64,000 bases of DNA from Vreelandella sp031769195. Lineage in GTDB: Bacteria; Pseudomonadota; Gammaproteobacteria; Pseudomonadales; Halomonadaceae. The stretch's first letter is position 1, and every line of letters starts with the position of its first letter. The DNA is taken from NCBI RefSeq assembly GCF_031769195.1, contig NZ_JAVHNP010000006.1, positions 1 through 64,000 of the forward strand, in the 5' to 3' direction. Shown one piece after another: positions 47,198 through 56,195 of this stretch. The position numbers were made by a program, and so were the translations under genes. A model generated the notes under the pieces. That model was not told the origin of the DNA, did not search any database, and saw only the letters and a program-made list of their open reading frames with translations.

Positions 47198-47414
47198 GGC
47201 ATCGTAACGGCATCGGCCACGGTGCAGCATCTAGCTGACTCTTTATAACTAAACGGCCAGTGCAACAAGCGCGGTGCTCTCTCTACAGCTTTTCACTATA
47301 GATATTTTGCTGCTTTTTGCAGCCACTGGGCCAAAATTTTTGGAATGTTACAGGATTTACCGACCTCCGGCTAGCCCTTTATTGTAAGCACTGCGCCGAA
47401 GGCGACTTTGCAGT

Positions 47415-48221
47415 TTAGTTAAGCGCCAGAACATCCTGCATGTCGTAACGGCCATGGGGTTGGCTGGCGACCCAGCGGGCAGCCCGTACTGCGCCCTTGG
47501 CAAACGTCATGCGGCTAGACGCTTTATGGGTAATCTCGATGCGCTCGCCTTCGGTGGCAAACATCACGGTGTGTTCACCGACGATATCGCCTGCACGCAC
47601 GGTAGCAAAGCCGATCTCTTTATCGGTACGCGGGCCGCACTGCCCTACCCGCTCAAATACGCCGTGCTCTTTTAACGTACGACCCAAGCTGTCAGCCACC
47701 ACTTCACCCATTTTGATCGCCGTGCCAGAAGGCGCGTCGACTTTATGGCGGTGGTGGGATTCGATCACTTCAATATCGTAACCTTCATCACCCAGCGCTT
47801 TAGCGGCCGTTTCCAGCAGCTTCAACGTCAGGTTCACACCCACACTCATGTTAGGGGCAAAGACCATCGCGACCGTATCGCGGTAGCTATCGAGTGCCGC
47901 TAGCTCTTCGTCATTCATGCCGGTGGTGCCAATTACCATGCGCTTACCGTGCTCAGCGCAGAACGCCAAATTAGCCAAGGTGACCTGGGGGGCGGTGAAG
48001 TCAATCAGCACATCGAAGTCATGCACGATGGCCGCCAGCGAATCCACCGCGACCACGCCACGCTTGCCCACACCGGCCAATTCACCAATATCCGCCCCCA
48101 CCAAGGAGCTACCCGGCTCCACAATGCCGCCCGCCAGCGTCGCATCTGCCGCCTGCTCAATAGCATTGACTAAGGTGCGGCCCATACGGCCAGCTACGCC
48201 TACAATGGCAATTCGGGTCAT
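47415..48221 (-). CDS. dapB: 4-hydroxy-tetrahydrodipicolinate reductase
   Basis: Lysine and diaminopimelate pathway enzyme. NAD(P)-binding IAIVGVAGRMGRTLV at residues 4-18, catalytic EVIESHHRHKVDAPSGTA near 155, and the IGTTGMNDEEL block near 100. ATG 48221 has GCAGGAG six bases upstream; length 268. dapB before carA is conserved in gammaproteobacteria. The 350-bp gap before carA holds the leader elements listed separately and a small GCTGC/GCAGC hairpin at 47310-47324. Confidence 0.96.
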   Translation of the reverse strand: MTRIAIVGVAGRMGRTLVNAIEQAADATLAGGIVEPGSSLVGADIGELAGVGKRGVVAVDSLAAIVHDFDVLIDFTAPQVTLANLAFCAEHGKRMVIGTTGMNDEELAALDSYRDTVAMVFAPNMSVGVNLTLKLLETAAKALGDEGYDIEVIESHHRHKVDAPSGTAIKMGEVVADSLGRTLKEHGVFERVGQCGPRTDKEIGFATVRAGDIVGEHTVMFATEGERIEITHKASSRMTFAKGAVRAARWVASQPHGRYDMQDVLALN

Positions 48222-48335
48222 GGAAACTCCTGCGCGTGGGCTGTTCAATATTCACTAGAAACAAAAAAGGTGGCCGCGATTATAGCAGACCACCCTTAGC
48301 GATGCGGCGCTAAAGGCGGCGCCACGCCGGTTCGA

Positions 48336-48617
48336 TTAGTTCTCCCAAACGATCACCAGCGGTTCCTCTTTCGCCATGCGCACTAAATGGCTCTCCACCA
48401 CACCCTCTAGCTGGTCTAGGTGCTCTTCTTCTAGGGTTTCAATCGATACCGACAGCCGCTCTGGGTCTGCATGCATCAAGCAAGTACCGCTAGCAAACAC
48501 GATCTTGGCATCCTGCTCATTGTGCTCCACCTCAAGCTTATGGGCCCAGTGCTTGCACAAGCGGTTGATTAAGGTCGCACCAGACGAGGTGGCAATCTCT
48601 GCTCGGGATAACGGCAT
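48336..48617 (-). CDS. DUF2218 family protein
   Basis: Cytoplasmic protein of 93 residues from ATG 48617 (GGGAG eight bases before it; GTG 48626 is too close to it). Recognisable DUF2218 features are LCKHWAHKLEV near residue 23, the SGTCLMHADPERL middle block and a VESHLVRMAKEEPLVIVWEN-like end. The function is unknown; in other bacteria the family is often found near iron or siderophore genes, as it is here, divergent from the importer. Confidence 0.82.
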   Translation of the reverse strand: MPLSRAEIATSSGATLINRLCKHWAHKLEVEHNEQDAKIVFASGTCLMHADPERLSVSIETLEEEHLDQLEGVVESHLVRMAKEEPLVIVWEN

Positions 48618-48782
48618 GGTGTTCACTCCCTCTTAATAGCAAGTAAGTACCCACTAGCGTAATCCTCGCAGTGAAAAGAGCCAAGCGACGAATGAGAATT
48701 TGTTGCAACAGCGTGTTGCTAAACGCTAATACCTATCACTTACCTCGACACTTTTATGGCTTTTGAGGATAATGCCGAACAT

Positions 48783-48801
48783 GAGAATAGCAATTAACCT
48801 C
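48783..48801 (+). promoter_or_regulatory. Weak candidate Fur site before the siderophore importer
   Basis: GAGAATAGCAATTAACCTC agrees with the 19-bp Fur consensus at about 11 positions. A second partial match on the other strand overlaps 48815-48835. The gap 48627-48852 is A/T-rich and is the shared control region of DUF2218 and the importer. The call rests mainly on the function of the genes. Confidence 0.3.
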
Positions 48802-48867
48802 AAAACCTATGTTTTATTAACTCTCATTATTAGCTTTGGCTAAAAAATCCAGGTGATGAATACCGCT

Positions 48868-49995
48868 ATGTTGTCACGCTTTTCCCTTCCGCTTGTGAGT
48901 GCGCTGACGTCTTTCATGTGCGCGTCGGCCATTGCCGCCCCCATCACGGTCACTGATATCGCTAACCGAGAGATCACCCTCGATGCCCCCGCTGAGCGCG
49001 TCATTCTTGGTGAAGGCAGGCAAATTTATCTGCTGGGTATGTTAGAGCCACAAGCGCCGTTAGCCCACGTAGTGGGGTGGCGCGAAGATTTTTCCCAAGC
49101 GGACCCTGACAATTACCAGCGCTATTTAGAGCGCTTCCCCGAGATGGCGTCGATTCCCACGTTTGGGGGCTTTAAAGACGGCACCTTCGATGTGGAGCAA
49201 GCGGCCTCGCTGAATCCCGACCTTATCCTGATGAACATCGAGGCAAAAACAGCCACCGAAGATGCCGCCTACGATGACAAGCTCGCAGCGCTGAACATTC
49301 CGATTGTCTACGTGGATTTCCGCGAAGACCCCATCGAGAACACCATTCCTTCGATGCGCCTGATTGGCCAGTTGATGAACGATGAGGCAGCCGCTGAAGA
49401 GTTCATCACTTTTGCAGAAGAGCAGCTCGCCCGGGTAACTGACGTCATTGAGCAAGCCAACCCCGAACGGCCACGCGTCTTTGTCGACCGTGCAGGCGGT
49501 TATTCCGATGAGTGCTGCATGAGCTTCGGCCCTGCTAACTTTGGGGAATACGTCACGCTGGCAGGCGGTACCAATATTGCCGATGGCATCATCCCCGCCA
49601 GCTTCGGCAACCTGAACCCAGAGCACATTATTGCTGCCAATCCGCAACACGTGGTGGTCACAGGCGGCAACTGGGATGCCTATGTACCCGGCGGTGACTG
49701 GGTAGGCGTTGGGCCAGGCGCAGACCAAGCGCAGGCGCGGGAAAAACTGCAGGCGTTAACGACCCGCACCGCCATGACCGGCATCGACGCCGTCGAAACG
49801 GGGAACGTGCACGCCATTTGGCACCAGTTCTATAACAGCCCCTACTACTTCGTTGCCGTACAACAGTTGGCCAAGTGGTTCCATCCCGAGTTGTTCGAAG
49901 CGTTAGACCCCGAAGCCACCTTGGAAGAGCTTCACGAACGGTTTCTGCCCATCGATTATCAGCCCGGCTATTGGGTAACGCTTCAAGATGAATAA
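48868..49995 (+). CDS. Iron-siderophore ABC transporter, periplasmic binding protein
   Basis: FecB/FepB-type cluster A binding protein with a signal peptide (hydrophobic residues ~5-22, AIAAPI cleavage region). The two-lobed PeriBP fold is shown by ITLDAPAERVILGEG near 40, LNPDLILMN near 120 and the second-lobe start RPRVFVDRAGG. GTG 48853 and ATG 48856 are in frame; ATG 48868 gives the most natural signal peptide. First gene of a binding protein-permease-ATPase operon; the next gene overlaps by 8 bp. The substrate is not fixed and no TonB receptor is near. Confidence 0.87.
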   Translation: MLSRFSLPLVSALTSFMCASAIAAPITVTDIANREITLDAPAERVILGEGRQIYLLGMLEPQAPLAHVVGWREDFSQADPDNYQRYLERFPEMASIPTFGGFKDGTFDVEQAASLNPDLILMNIEAKTATEDAAYDDKLAALNIPIVYVDFREDPIENTIPSMRLIGQLMNDEAAAEEFITFAEEQLARVTDVIEQANPERPRVFVDRAGGYSDECCMSFGPANFGEYVTLAGGTNIADGIIPASFGNLNPEHIIAANPQHVVVTGGNWDAYVPGGDWVGVGPGADQAQAREKLQALTTRTAMTGIDAVETGNVHAIWHQFYNSPYYFVAVQQLAKWFHPELFEALDPEATLEELHERFLPIDYQPGYWVTLQDE

Positions 49996-51052
49996 TGCCA
50001 ACGTCACCCATCCAACCTCCGGACGCACCTTTTATCGTGCGCAAGTGTGGCGTCGGCAGCTGATTCTCGCAGGCCTGACCCTGGCGCTGCTGCTCAGCCT
50101 ATGCGTGGATTTAGCCCTCGGCCCCGCCCGTTTCAGCTTGGCTGAGGTGGTTGCGGCGCTGGTGACTCCGGATGCCGTTAGCCAACAAGCGCGGGTCATC
50201 CTCTGGGAGATTCGCATGCCCGTCGCGTTAATGGCGATGGTGGTTGGGGCCAGCCTCTCGGTGGCAGGCGCACAAATGCAGACGATTCTAAGCAACCCAC
50301 TCGCCAGCCCGTTCACCTTGGGGATTTCCGCAGGCGCCAGCTTTGGGGCAGCGCTGGGCTTAGCCTTTGGCGTGGCGATCATCCCCGCCGCGATTGAGTA
50401 CGTGGTGCCCATTAACGCCTTCTTGATGGCGATGTTCACCGCGTTTTTGATTCATGCACTCAGCCTCAAGCGCGGCGTGACCGTCGAGACTATCGTGCTG
50501 CTCGGCATTGCGATGGTGTTCATTTTTAACTCGCTGATGGCATTGATTCAGTTCTTTGCCAGCCAAGAAGCCGTGGCCGCCGTCGTGTTTTGGACAATGG
50601 GCAGCCTCACCAAAGCTACCTGGCCAAAATTCTGGATAGCACTGAGCGTATTAGCCCTGGTGATGCCGCTACTAGCACGCCACGGCTGGGCACTCACCGC
50701 AATGCGCCTGGGTGATGCCAAAGCGGAAAGCATGGGCGTTAACCCTCGTGCGCTGCGTTTAGAAGTCTTGGTGCTCGTCTCGTTACTGGCCGCCATCGCC
50801 GTCGCTTTCGTGGGTTCGATTGGCTTTATTGGCCTGGTGGGGCCGCATATTGCTCGCATGCTATTGGGCGAAGATCAGCGTTTTTTCCTGCCCGGCTCAG
50901 CGCTGTGCGGCGCGCTGATTCTCTCGGTGGGCTCGGTCATTTCGAAAATCATCATTCCCGGCACCATTATTCCCATCGGCATTATCACCTCGCTGGTGGG
51001 CATCCCCTTCTTCCTCTTTCTGGTGCTCAACCACAAGAAGGCCGCATGGTAA
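49988..51052 (+). CDS. FecCD-family siderophore ABC transporter permease
   Basis: Inner-membrane permease of 354 residues with about nine or ten membrane helices. Family motifs include GASLSVAGAQMQTILSNPLA near residue 84, SPFTLGISAGASFGAALG near 104, and VGPHIARMLLGEDQRFFLPG near 283, which faces the ATPase. A single permease gene suggests a homodimer, unlike FepD/FepG. It overlaps both its neighbours. Confidence 0.93.
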   Translation: MNNANVTHPTSGRTFYRAQVWRRQLILAGLTLALLLSLCVDLALGPARFSLAEVVAALVTPDAVSQQARVILWEIRMPVALMAMVVGASLSVAGAQMQTILSNPLASPFTLGISAGASFGAALGLAFGVAIIPAAIEYVVPINAFLMAMFTAFLIHALSLKRGVTVETIVLLGIAMVFIFNSLMALIQFFASQEAVAAVVFWTMGSLTKATWPKFWIALSVLALVMPLLARHGWALTAMRLGDAKAESMGVNPRALRLEVLVLVSLLAAIAVAFVGSIGFIGLVGPHIARMLLGEDQRFFLPGSALCGALILSVGSVISKIIIPGTIIPIGIITSLVGIPFFLFLVLNHKKAAW

Positions 51053-51795
51053 CGCTACAGCTCAAGAACGTAAGCGCCCGCTACGGGCGTAACACCATTG
51101 TTCACGACATCTCTACGCCCTGCTTTCAAGGCGGGCAAGTGGTGGCCTTGCTTGGCCCTAATGCCGCAGGTAAATCAACGCTGTTTCGTCGTATTTTAGG
51201 GTTACTGAAAGGCAGCGGCGATGTGCTTATTCAGCACACCACCGCCGAGCGCCCAGTGGCCTATATGCCTCAGGACACCGGCGCAAAAGCCGTCCTATCG
51301 GTGTATGAGTCAGTGCTGCTGGCCCGCATGCAAGGGCGCAGCCTGACCGTTCAGGCGGACGATCTCGCCCAAGTGGACAAAGCGCTTGCCGAGCTGAACA
51401 TCAGCGCACTGGCCGAGCGCGACATTGGCGACTTGAGCGGCGGCCAGCGCCAGCTGGTCAGCGCCGCCCAAGCGCTGGTGCAGGAGCCTGAAATATTGAT
51501 GCTGGACGAACCCACGTCTGCGCTCGATCTCAACCGTCAAATTAGCCTATTGAGCGTACTAAGACGCCTTGCCGACGAGCGCCAGATGTTGATCTTGGTG
51601 GCCCTGCACGATATTGGCCACGCGCTACGCTTTACCGACCACGCCATGGTATTGGAACAAGGCCGGTTGATTGCCTGCGGTGCCACAGAAGAGGTGATTA
51701 CGCCCGCGCTGCTGCGCAACGTTTACCAAGTGAACGCCCGCATTGAGCCTTGCTCAAAGGGGCGGCCTCAGCTTATCGTCGAAGAGGCCATTTAA
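51046..51795 (+). CDS. Siderophore ABC transporter ATP-binding protein
   Basis: ATPase of 249 residues (FecE/FepC type). Walker A LLGPNAAGKSTLFR near residue 35, signature LSGGQRQLVSAAQAL near 127, Walker B EILMLDEPTSALD near 148, and H-loop VALHDIGHA. ATG 51046 overlaps the permease stop by 7 bp. The 3' end overlaps the convergent DMT gene by 23 bp. Confidence 0.94.
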   Translation: MVTLQLKNVSARYGRNTIVHDISTPCFQGGQVVALLGPNAAGKSTLFRRILGLLKGSGDVLIQHTTAERPVAYMPQDTGAKAVLSVYESVLLARMQGRSLTVQADDLAQVDKALAELNISALAERDIGDLSGGQRQLVSAAQALVQEPEILMLDEPTSALDLNRQISLLSVLRRLADERQMLILVALHDIGHALRFTDHAMVLEQGRLIACGATEEVITPALLRNVYQVNARIEPCSKGRPQLIVEEAI

Positions 51796-52675
51796 AGCGC
51801 CTGCCTTCCAGCGCCGCCAGAGCGACACCGCCCAGCATAAACGGTAGCGCCAAGAAGAAGTGATGCGAGGCGGGAATCTCGAATAACCACCAATCCGCCA
51901 ATACTGGCCATATCAAGGCCAGATACTCAAACGGCGCTAACCGCGACGCCTCGGCATAACGAAATGCCAGCGTCATCGCGATATGCGCCGCACCGCCCAA
52001 CAGCCCTGCCAACACCAGCAAGCTAAGCACCTCTGGGCTTAACGACGCCCAGCCCAGCGGTAGCGTCGCCAGCCCCGCTAGTGCCGACACCAAAATAAAG
52101 TAAAACGCGATGGCGCCCGGCGTTTCCGTACGCGAAATGCGCCGCACGGTGAGTAACGCGCCTGCCGTTAATAACGCGCTCAGCACCGCCAATAGATAAC
52201 CCAGCAGCTGGCCCGACTGGGAAGCACCGCCCACGTTTGGCAATACCAATACGGCCATCCCGCACAGTGCTAGCCCCATCGCCAACGCACGCACCCAGGT
52301 AAAACGCTCGCCCAGCAGCAACACGCCGCCCAACGCCATGAAGATAGGCGTCAGCTGCGCTAGCAGCGTGGTCTCTGCCACCGGCAACACGGCCACGGCG
52401 GCAAACGATGCAAACATCGCCGCCGCGCCCAGCCCAGAGCGCAGCGCATGGCCCAGCGGGCGCCGGGTTGCCAACCCTTGAGGAAACTCCCGGCGTAAGG
52501 CCAAAAACACCATGATTGGCAGCAGCGCAAACAGCGAACGAAAGAACACCGACTGCCCCACCGGCACGGCATCGCTCACCGCCTTGATACATACCAACAT
52601 GCCCGTAAACAGCACCCCTGACAGCACACGCAGCCAAATCCCCACGTAAGGGCGGTTAAGAGCATCCTGGGGCAT
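51773..52675 (-). CDS. DMT superfamily (EamA) transporter
   Basis: Inner-membrane protein of 300 residues with ten predicted helices in two EamA repeats (about 10-140 and 150-285). Motifs typical of the RhaT/YdcZ-like exporters include VFFRSLFALLPI near residue 42 and AETTLLAQLTPIFMALGGVLLLGERF near 100, split by a short loop. The substrate is unknown; export of an amino acid or related metabolite is common in the family. It is convergent with the importer and may belong to the same inserted patch. Confidence 0.88.
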   Translation of the reverse strand: MPQDALNRPYVGIWLRVLSGVLFTGMLVCIKAVSDAVPVGQSVFFRSLFALLPIMVFLALRREFPQGLATRRPLGHALRSGLGAAAMFASFAAVAVLPVAETTLLAQLTPIFMALGGVLLLGERFTWVRALAMGLALCGMAVLVLPNVGGASQSGQLLGYLLAVLSALLTAGALLTVRRISRTETPGAIAFYFILVSALAGLATLPLGWASLSPEVLSLLVLAGLLGGAAHIAMTLAFRYAEASRLAPFEYLALIWPVLADWWLFEIPASHHFFLALPFMLGGVALAALEGRRFKWPLRR

Positions 52676-52790
52676 TAGATGGTTTCCTTCATGCGTTAGC
52701 GTCCAACGGTTTATAAGCGAATGCTGTTATTGTGACGCAAGCGACGCGTGATCGTCTTGTTTAATACCAGCAGCCCAGCCAGCAGACATA

Positions 52791-52825
52791 AAAAAGCCCC
52801 AGCACGCGAACATGCTGGGGCTTTT
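52791..52825 (-). terminator. Bidirectional terminator after dnaJ
   Basis: AAAAGCCCCAGCA / TGCTGGGGCTTTT, 13-bp perfect stem with T-runs on both strands, 23 bp after the dnaJ stop. Confidence 0.9.
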
Positions 52826-52847
52826 GCCTCGGGGCGTTATGCCGCCC

Positions 52848-54002
52848 TTATGGCTTCATCTCTTCAAAGAACTTCTTCACGCTGTCGAAGAAACCGGTCT
52901 TCTTCGGCGAATGGCTGTGGCTGTTGCTGCCATCGAAGCTCTCTTGCAGCTGGCGAAGCAGGTCTCGCTGCTCGTCGTTGAGATTGACGGGCGTTTCCAA
53001 CACTACTTTGCACAGCAGGTCGCCGGGGGCGCCGCCGCGAACGGGTTTCACGCCTTTACCACGCAGGCGGAAGAGTTTACCGGTTTGGGTTTCCGGCGGA
53101 ATCTTCAGCTTCACGCGGCCATCGAGCGTGGGCACTTCCAGCTCGCCACCCAGTGCTGCATCAACAAAGTTGATCGGCACGTCGCACTGCAGGTGCTTAC
53201 CGTCACGCTTGAAGATGTGGTGCGGTTTGATCGCGACCTGAACGTACAAATCGCCCGCTGGGCCACCGTTCACGCCGCTTTCGCCTTCGCCGTTTAAGCG
53301 AATACGATCGCCAGTATCCACACCCGGCGGGATCTTCACGGACAGCGTGCGGGTTTCGCGAACGCGGCCTTCACCGTTACATTTGTGGCACGGCACTTTG
53401 ATGTGCTGGCCACTGCCGTGACAGGTAGGGCAGGTTTGCTGAACGGCAAAGAAGCCTTGCTGCATACGTACTTGGCCATGGCCATGGCACGTCGGGCAGG
53501 TTTCTTTACTGGAACCCGGCTCAGCGCCACCGCCGTCGCAGCGGTCACACTCGATATGACGCGGTACGCGAATATCGACCGTGGTACCGGCGACCGCGCT
53601 CTCTAGATCAAGCTCTAGGTTGTAGCGCAGGTCGGAACCGCGGGCGGGTGCGTTGGGCCCACGACGGCGGCCACCGCCACCCCCGAAAATATCGCCAAAC
53701 ACATCGCCAAAAATATCCCCGAAATCGCCGGCTCCGCCGCCGCCGAAGCCACCGCCACCAAAGCCGCCGCCCTGGCCATCCACACCGGCATGACCAAACT
53801 GGTCGTAGGCCGCGCGCTTCTCGCCATCGCTTAGAATTTCGTAGGCTTCTGACACTTCACGGAATTTTTCCGCTGCGGTGTTATCGTCCGGGTTTCGATC
53901 AGGGTGGAATTTTTGCGCCAGACGGCGATAGGCCTTTTTGATCTCTTTCTGATCAGCCCCTTTTTCGACACCCAGGACTTCGTAATAATCGCGTTTGGAC
54001 AT
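52848..54002 (-). CDS. dnaJ: Chaperone protein DnaJ
   Basis: Hsp40 co-chaperone of DnaK. J domain 1-70 with HPD in FHPDRNPDD, Gly/Phe-rich linker about 75-120, zinc domain with four CxxCxGxG repeats (CDRCDGGG, CPTCHGHG, CPTCHGSG, CHKCNGEG) near 145-210, then the substrate-binding C-terminal domains. Length 384. ACCAGGAGGCGTAGG precedes ATG 54002. It follows dnaK across 109 bp that contain two GC-rich hairpins. Confidence 0.97.
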   Translation of the reverse strand: MSKRDYYEVLGVEKGADQKEIKKAYRRLAQKFHPDRNPDDNTAAEKFREVSEAYEILSDGEKRAAYDQFGHAGVDGQGGGFGGGGFGGGGAGDFGDIFGDVFGDIFGGGGGRRRGPNAPARGSDLRYNLELDLESAVAGTTVDIRVPRHIECDRCDGGGAEPGSSKETCPTCHGHGQVRMQQGFFAVQQTCPTCHGSGQHIKVPCHKCNGEGRVRETRTLSVKIPPGVDTGDRIRLNGEGESGVNGGPAGDLYVQVAIKPHHIFKRDGKHLQCDVPINFVDAALGGELEVPTLDGRVKLKIPPETQTGKLFRLRGKGVKPVRGGAPGDLLCKVVLETPVNLNDEQRDLLRQLQESFDGSNSHSHSPKKTGFFDSVKKFFEEMKP

Positions 54003-54025
54003 GGGTCCTACGCCTCCTGGTTAGC

Positions 54026-54082
54026 GACGCCCTGTAGGCGTCTCGGCCGTGGAAACAGCAACGCGGGAGTTGCCTCCCGCGT
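54026..54082 (-). other. Two hairpins between dnaK and dnaJ
   Basis: GACGCC / GGCGTC (54026-54042) and ACGCGGGAG / CTCCCGCGT (54061-54082). Neither has a clean T-run on the minus strand. They may lower read-through from dnaK to dnaJ or stabilise the dnaK 3' end. Confidence 0.5.
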
Positions 54083-54111
54083 CACCGCTTTCCTTGGCAG
54101 AAAGAGGTGGG

Positions 54112-56043
54112 TTACTGCTTTTTCTTATCGTCGTTGACTTCTTCGTACTCGGCGTCAACCACGTCGTCGTCCTGCTTGGTGTTGGCTTCTTCTGCGCCTT
54201 CACCACCGGCCTGTGCAGCGTCTGCCTGCTCGGCGTACATCTTTTGCGCCAGTTGGCCGGAGACTTCGGTCAGCGCATCCAGTTTCTTCTGGATGTCGTC
54301 CTGGTCGTCGGTTTTCAGTGCTTCTTCCAGGTCACTGATCGCGGATTCGATGGCCTGTTTTTCATCATCGGTCGCTTTATCACCCGCTTCTTGCACGGTT
54401 TTGCGCGTCGCGTGAATCATGCCGTCCGCTTGGTTACGCAGCTGCACCAGCGCTTCGAACTTTTTATCTTCGTCCGCGTGGGCTTCGGCATCGCGTACCA
54501 TTTGCTCGATCTCTTCATCCGAGAGGCCGCTGGACGCTTTAATGACAATCGACTGCTCTTTACCGGTCGCCTTGTCTTTGGCCGATACGTTCAAGATACC
54601 GTTGGCATCAAGATCGAACGCCACTTCGATTTGCGGCACACCGCGCGGGGCAGGCGGAATATCGGAGAGGTCGAAACGACCCAACGATTTGTTCTGCGAG
54701 ACCTGTTTACGCTCACCCTGAACGACGTGAATGGTCACGGCCGTTTGGTTGTCATCCGCAGTTGAGAAGGTTTGCGTCTTCTTGGTCGGGATGGTGGTGT
54801 TCTTGTCGATCAGCGCTGTCATCACGCCACCCATGGTTTCGATACCCAGGGTCAGCGGAGTCACGTCCAGCAGCAAAACGTCTTTCACGTCGCCGCCCAG
54901 TACGCCACCCTGAATCGCAGCACCGACCGCAACAGCTTCATCGGGGTTAACGTCTTTACGAGCTTCTTTACCGAAGAAGTCAGCCGCTTTCTTCTGAACC
55001 ATGGGCATGCGGGTTTGGCCGCCGACCAGGATGACTTCATCGATTTCAGACGCAGACAGGCCCGCATCCTTCAGTGCTGTTTTGCACGGCTCAAGCGAGC
55101 GCTGAACCAGGTCTTCTACCAGCGATTCCAGCTTGGCGCGCGTTACCTTGACGTTCAGGTGTTTCGGGCCAGTGTTATCAGCAGTGATGTACGGCAGGTT
55201 CACATCGGTCTGCTGAGCGCTGGAAAGCTCAATTTTGGCTTTTTCAGCGGCTTCTTTCAGACGCTGCATGGCCAGATTGTCGCCAGAGAGGTTGATGCCG
55301 CTATCGGTTTTGAACTGGTCAACCAGATAGTTAATCAACGCCAGGTCGAAATCTTCGCCGCCCAGGAAGGTGTCGCCGTTAGTGGCCAACACTTCAAACT
55401 GAGTTTCGCCGTCAACGTCGGCCACTTCGATAATGGAGATATCGAAGGTACCGCCACCCAGGTCGTATACCGCGATGGTTTTATCACCACGGGATTTATC
55501 CATGCCATAGGCAAGCGCTGCGGCGGTCGGCTCGTTGATGATGCGCTTAACGTCTAGACCGGCAATGCGGCCCGCATCTTTAGTAGCCTGACGCTGGCTG
55601 TCGTTGAAGTAAGCCGGAACGGTGATCACCGCTTCAGTGACCGGCTCGCCGAGGTAGTCTTCGGCGGTTTTCTTCATCTTCTTCAGCACTTCGGCACTGA
55701 CCTGCGGGGGAGCCATTTTCTTGCCTTTGACTTCTACCCACGCGTCACCGTTGTCGGCTTCAGCGATTTTGTACGGCACCATTTTGATGTCTTTTTGTAC
55801 AACGTCGTCTTTGAAGCGACGGCCGATCAAACGCTTGATGGCGTAAAGGGTGTTTTCCGGGTTGGTGACGGCTTGGCGCTTGGCGGCCTGACCCACCAGG
55901 GTCTCACCATCGTCGGTGTAAGCAATGATGGAAGGCGTGGTACGACCGCCTTCGGCGTTTTCAATGACTTTAGCGCTGTCACCATCGAGCACGGCCACAC
56001 AAGAGTTAGTGGTGCCCAGGTCGATACCAATAATGCGTCCCAT
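54112..56043 (-). CDS. dnaK: Chaperone protein DnaK
   Basis: Hsp70 of 643 residues. ATPase domain signatures are GIDLGTTNSCVAV at 5-17, AVYDLGGGTFDISIIEV near 194, and VILVGGQTRMPMVQ near 340; the linker is DVLLLDVTPLTLGIE near 390. The tail ends DAEYEEVNDDKKKQ, close to the classic EEV-type DnaK end. It is preceded by its own sigma-32 promoter. GrpE is upstream and DnaJ downstream. Confidence 0.98.
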   Translation of the reverse strand: MGRIIGIDLGTTNSCVAVLDGDSAKVIENAEGGRTTPSIIAYTDDGETLVGQAAKRQAVTNPENTLYAIKRLIGRRFKDDVVQKDIKMVPYKIAEADNGDAWVEVKGKKMAPPQVSAEVLKKMKKTAEDYLGEPVTEAVITVPAYFNDSQRQATKDAGRIAGLDVKRIINEPTAAALAYGMDKSRGDKTIAVYDLGGGTFDISIIEVADVDGETQFEVLATNGDTFLGGEDFDLALINYLVDQFKTDSGINLSGDNLAMQRLKEAAEKAKIELSSAQQTDVNLPYITADNTGPKHLNVKVTRAKLESLVEDLVQRSLEPCKTALKDAGLSASEIDEVILVGGQTRMPMVQKKAADFFGKEARKDVNPDEAVAVGAAIQGGVLGGDVKDVLLLDVTPLTLGIETMGGVMTALIDKNTTIPTKKTQTFSTADDNQTAVTIHVVQGERKQVSQNKSLGRFDLSDIPPAPRGVPQIEVAFDLDANGILNVSAKDKATGKEQSIVIKASSGLSDEEIEQMVRDAEAHADEDKKFEALVQLRNQADGMIHATRKTVQEAGDKATDDEKQAIESAISDLEEALKTDDQDDIQKKLDALTEVSGQLAQKMYAEQADAAQAGGEGAEEANTKQDDDVVDAEYEEVNDDKKKQ

Positions 56044-56136
56044 AGCAAAAACCTCGAATTCGGTTGAAACAAAACTGATGTTTTACGCCGCGATTGCTCT
56101 GCTGGCGTCTGCGGGTTTTCCCGCGGGTTGCCCTTT

Positions 56137-56164
56137 ATTTGGGGGCCGCTTGCAGCATTTCAAG
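56137..56164 (-). promoter_or_regulatory. Sigma-32 heat-shock promoter of dnaK
   Basis: Minus strand CTTGAAA (56164-56158), 13-bp spacer, CCCCAAAT (56144-56137). This is nearly the full sigma-32 consensus (CTTGAAA-N11-16-CCCCATNT), about 95 bp before the dnaK start. Confidence 0.85.
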
Positions 56165-56195
56165 GGCTTTTTTTACTGCATTGCGTCAACGCGGC

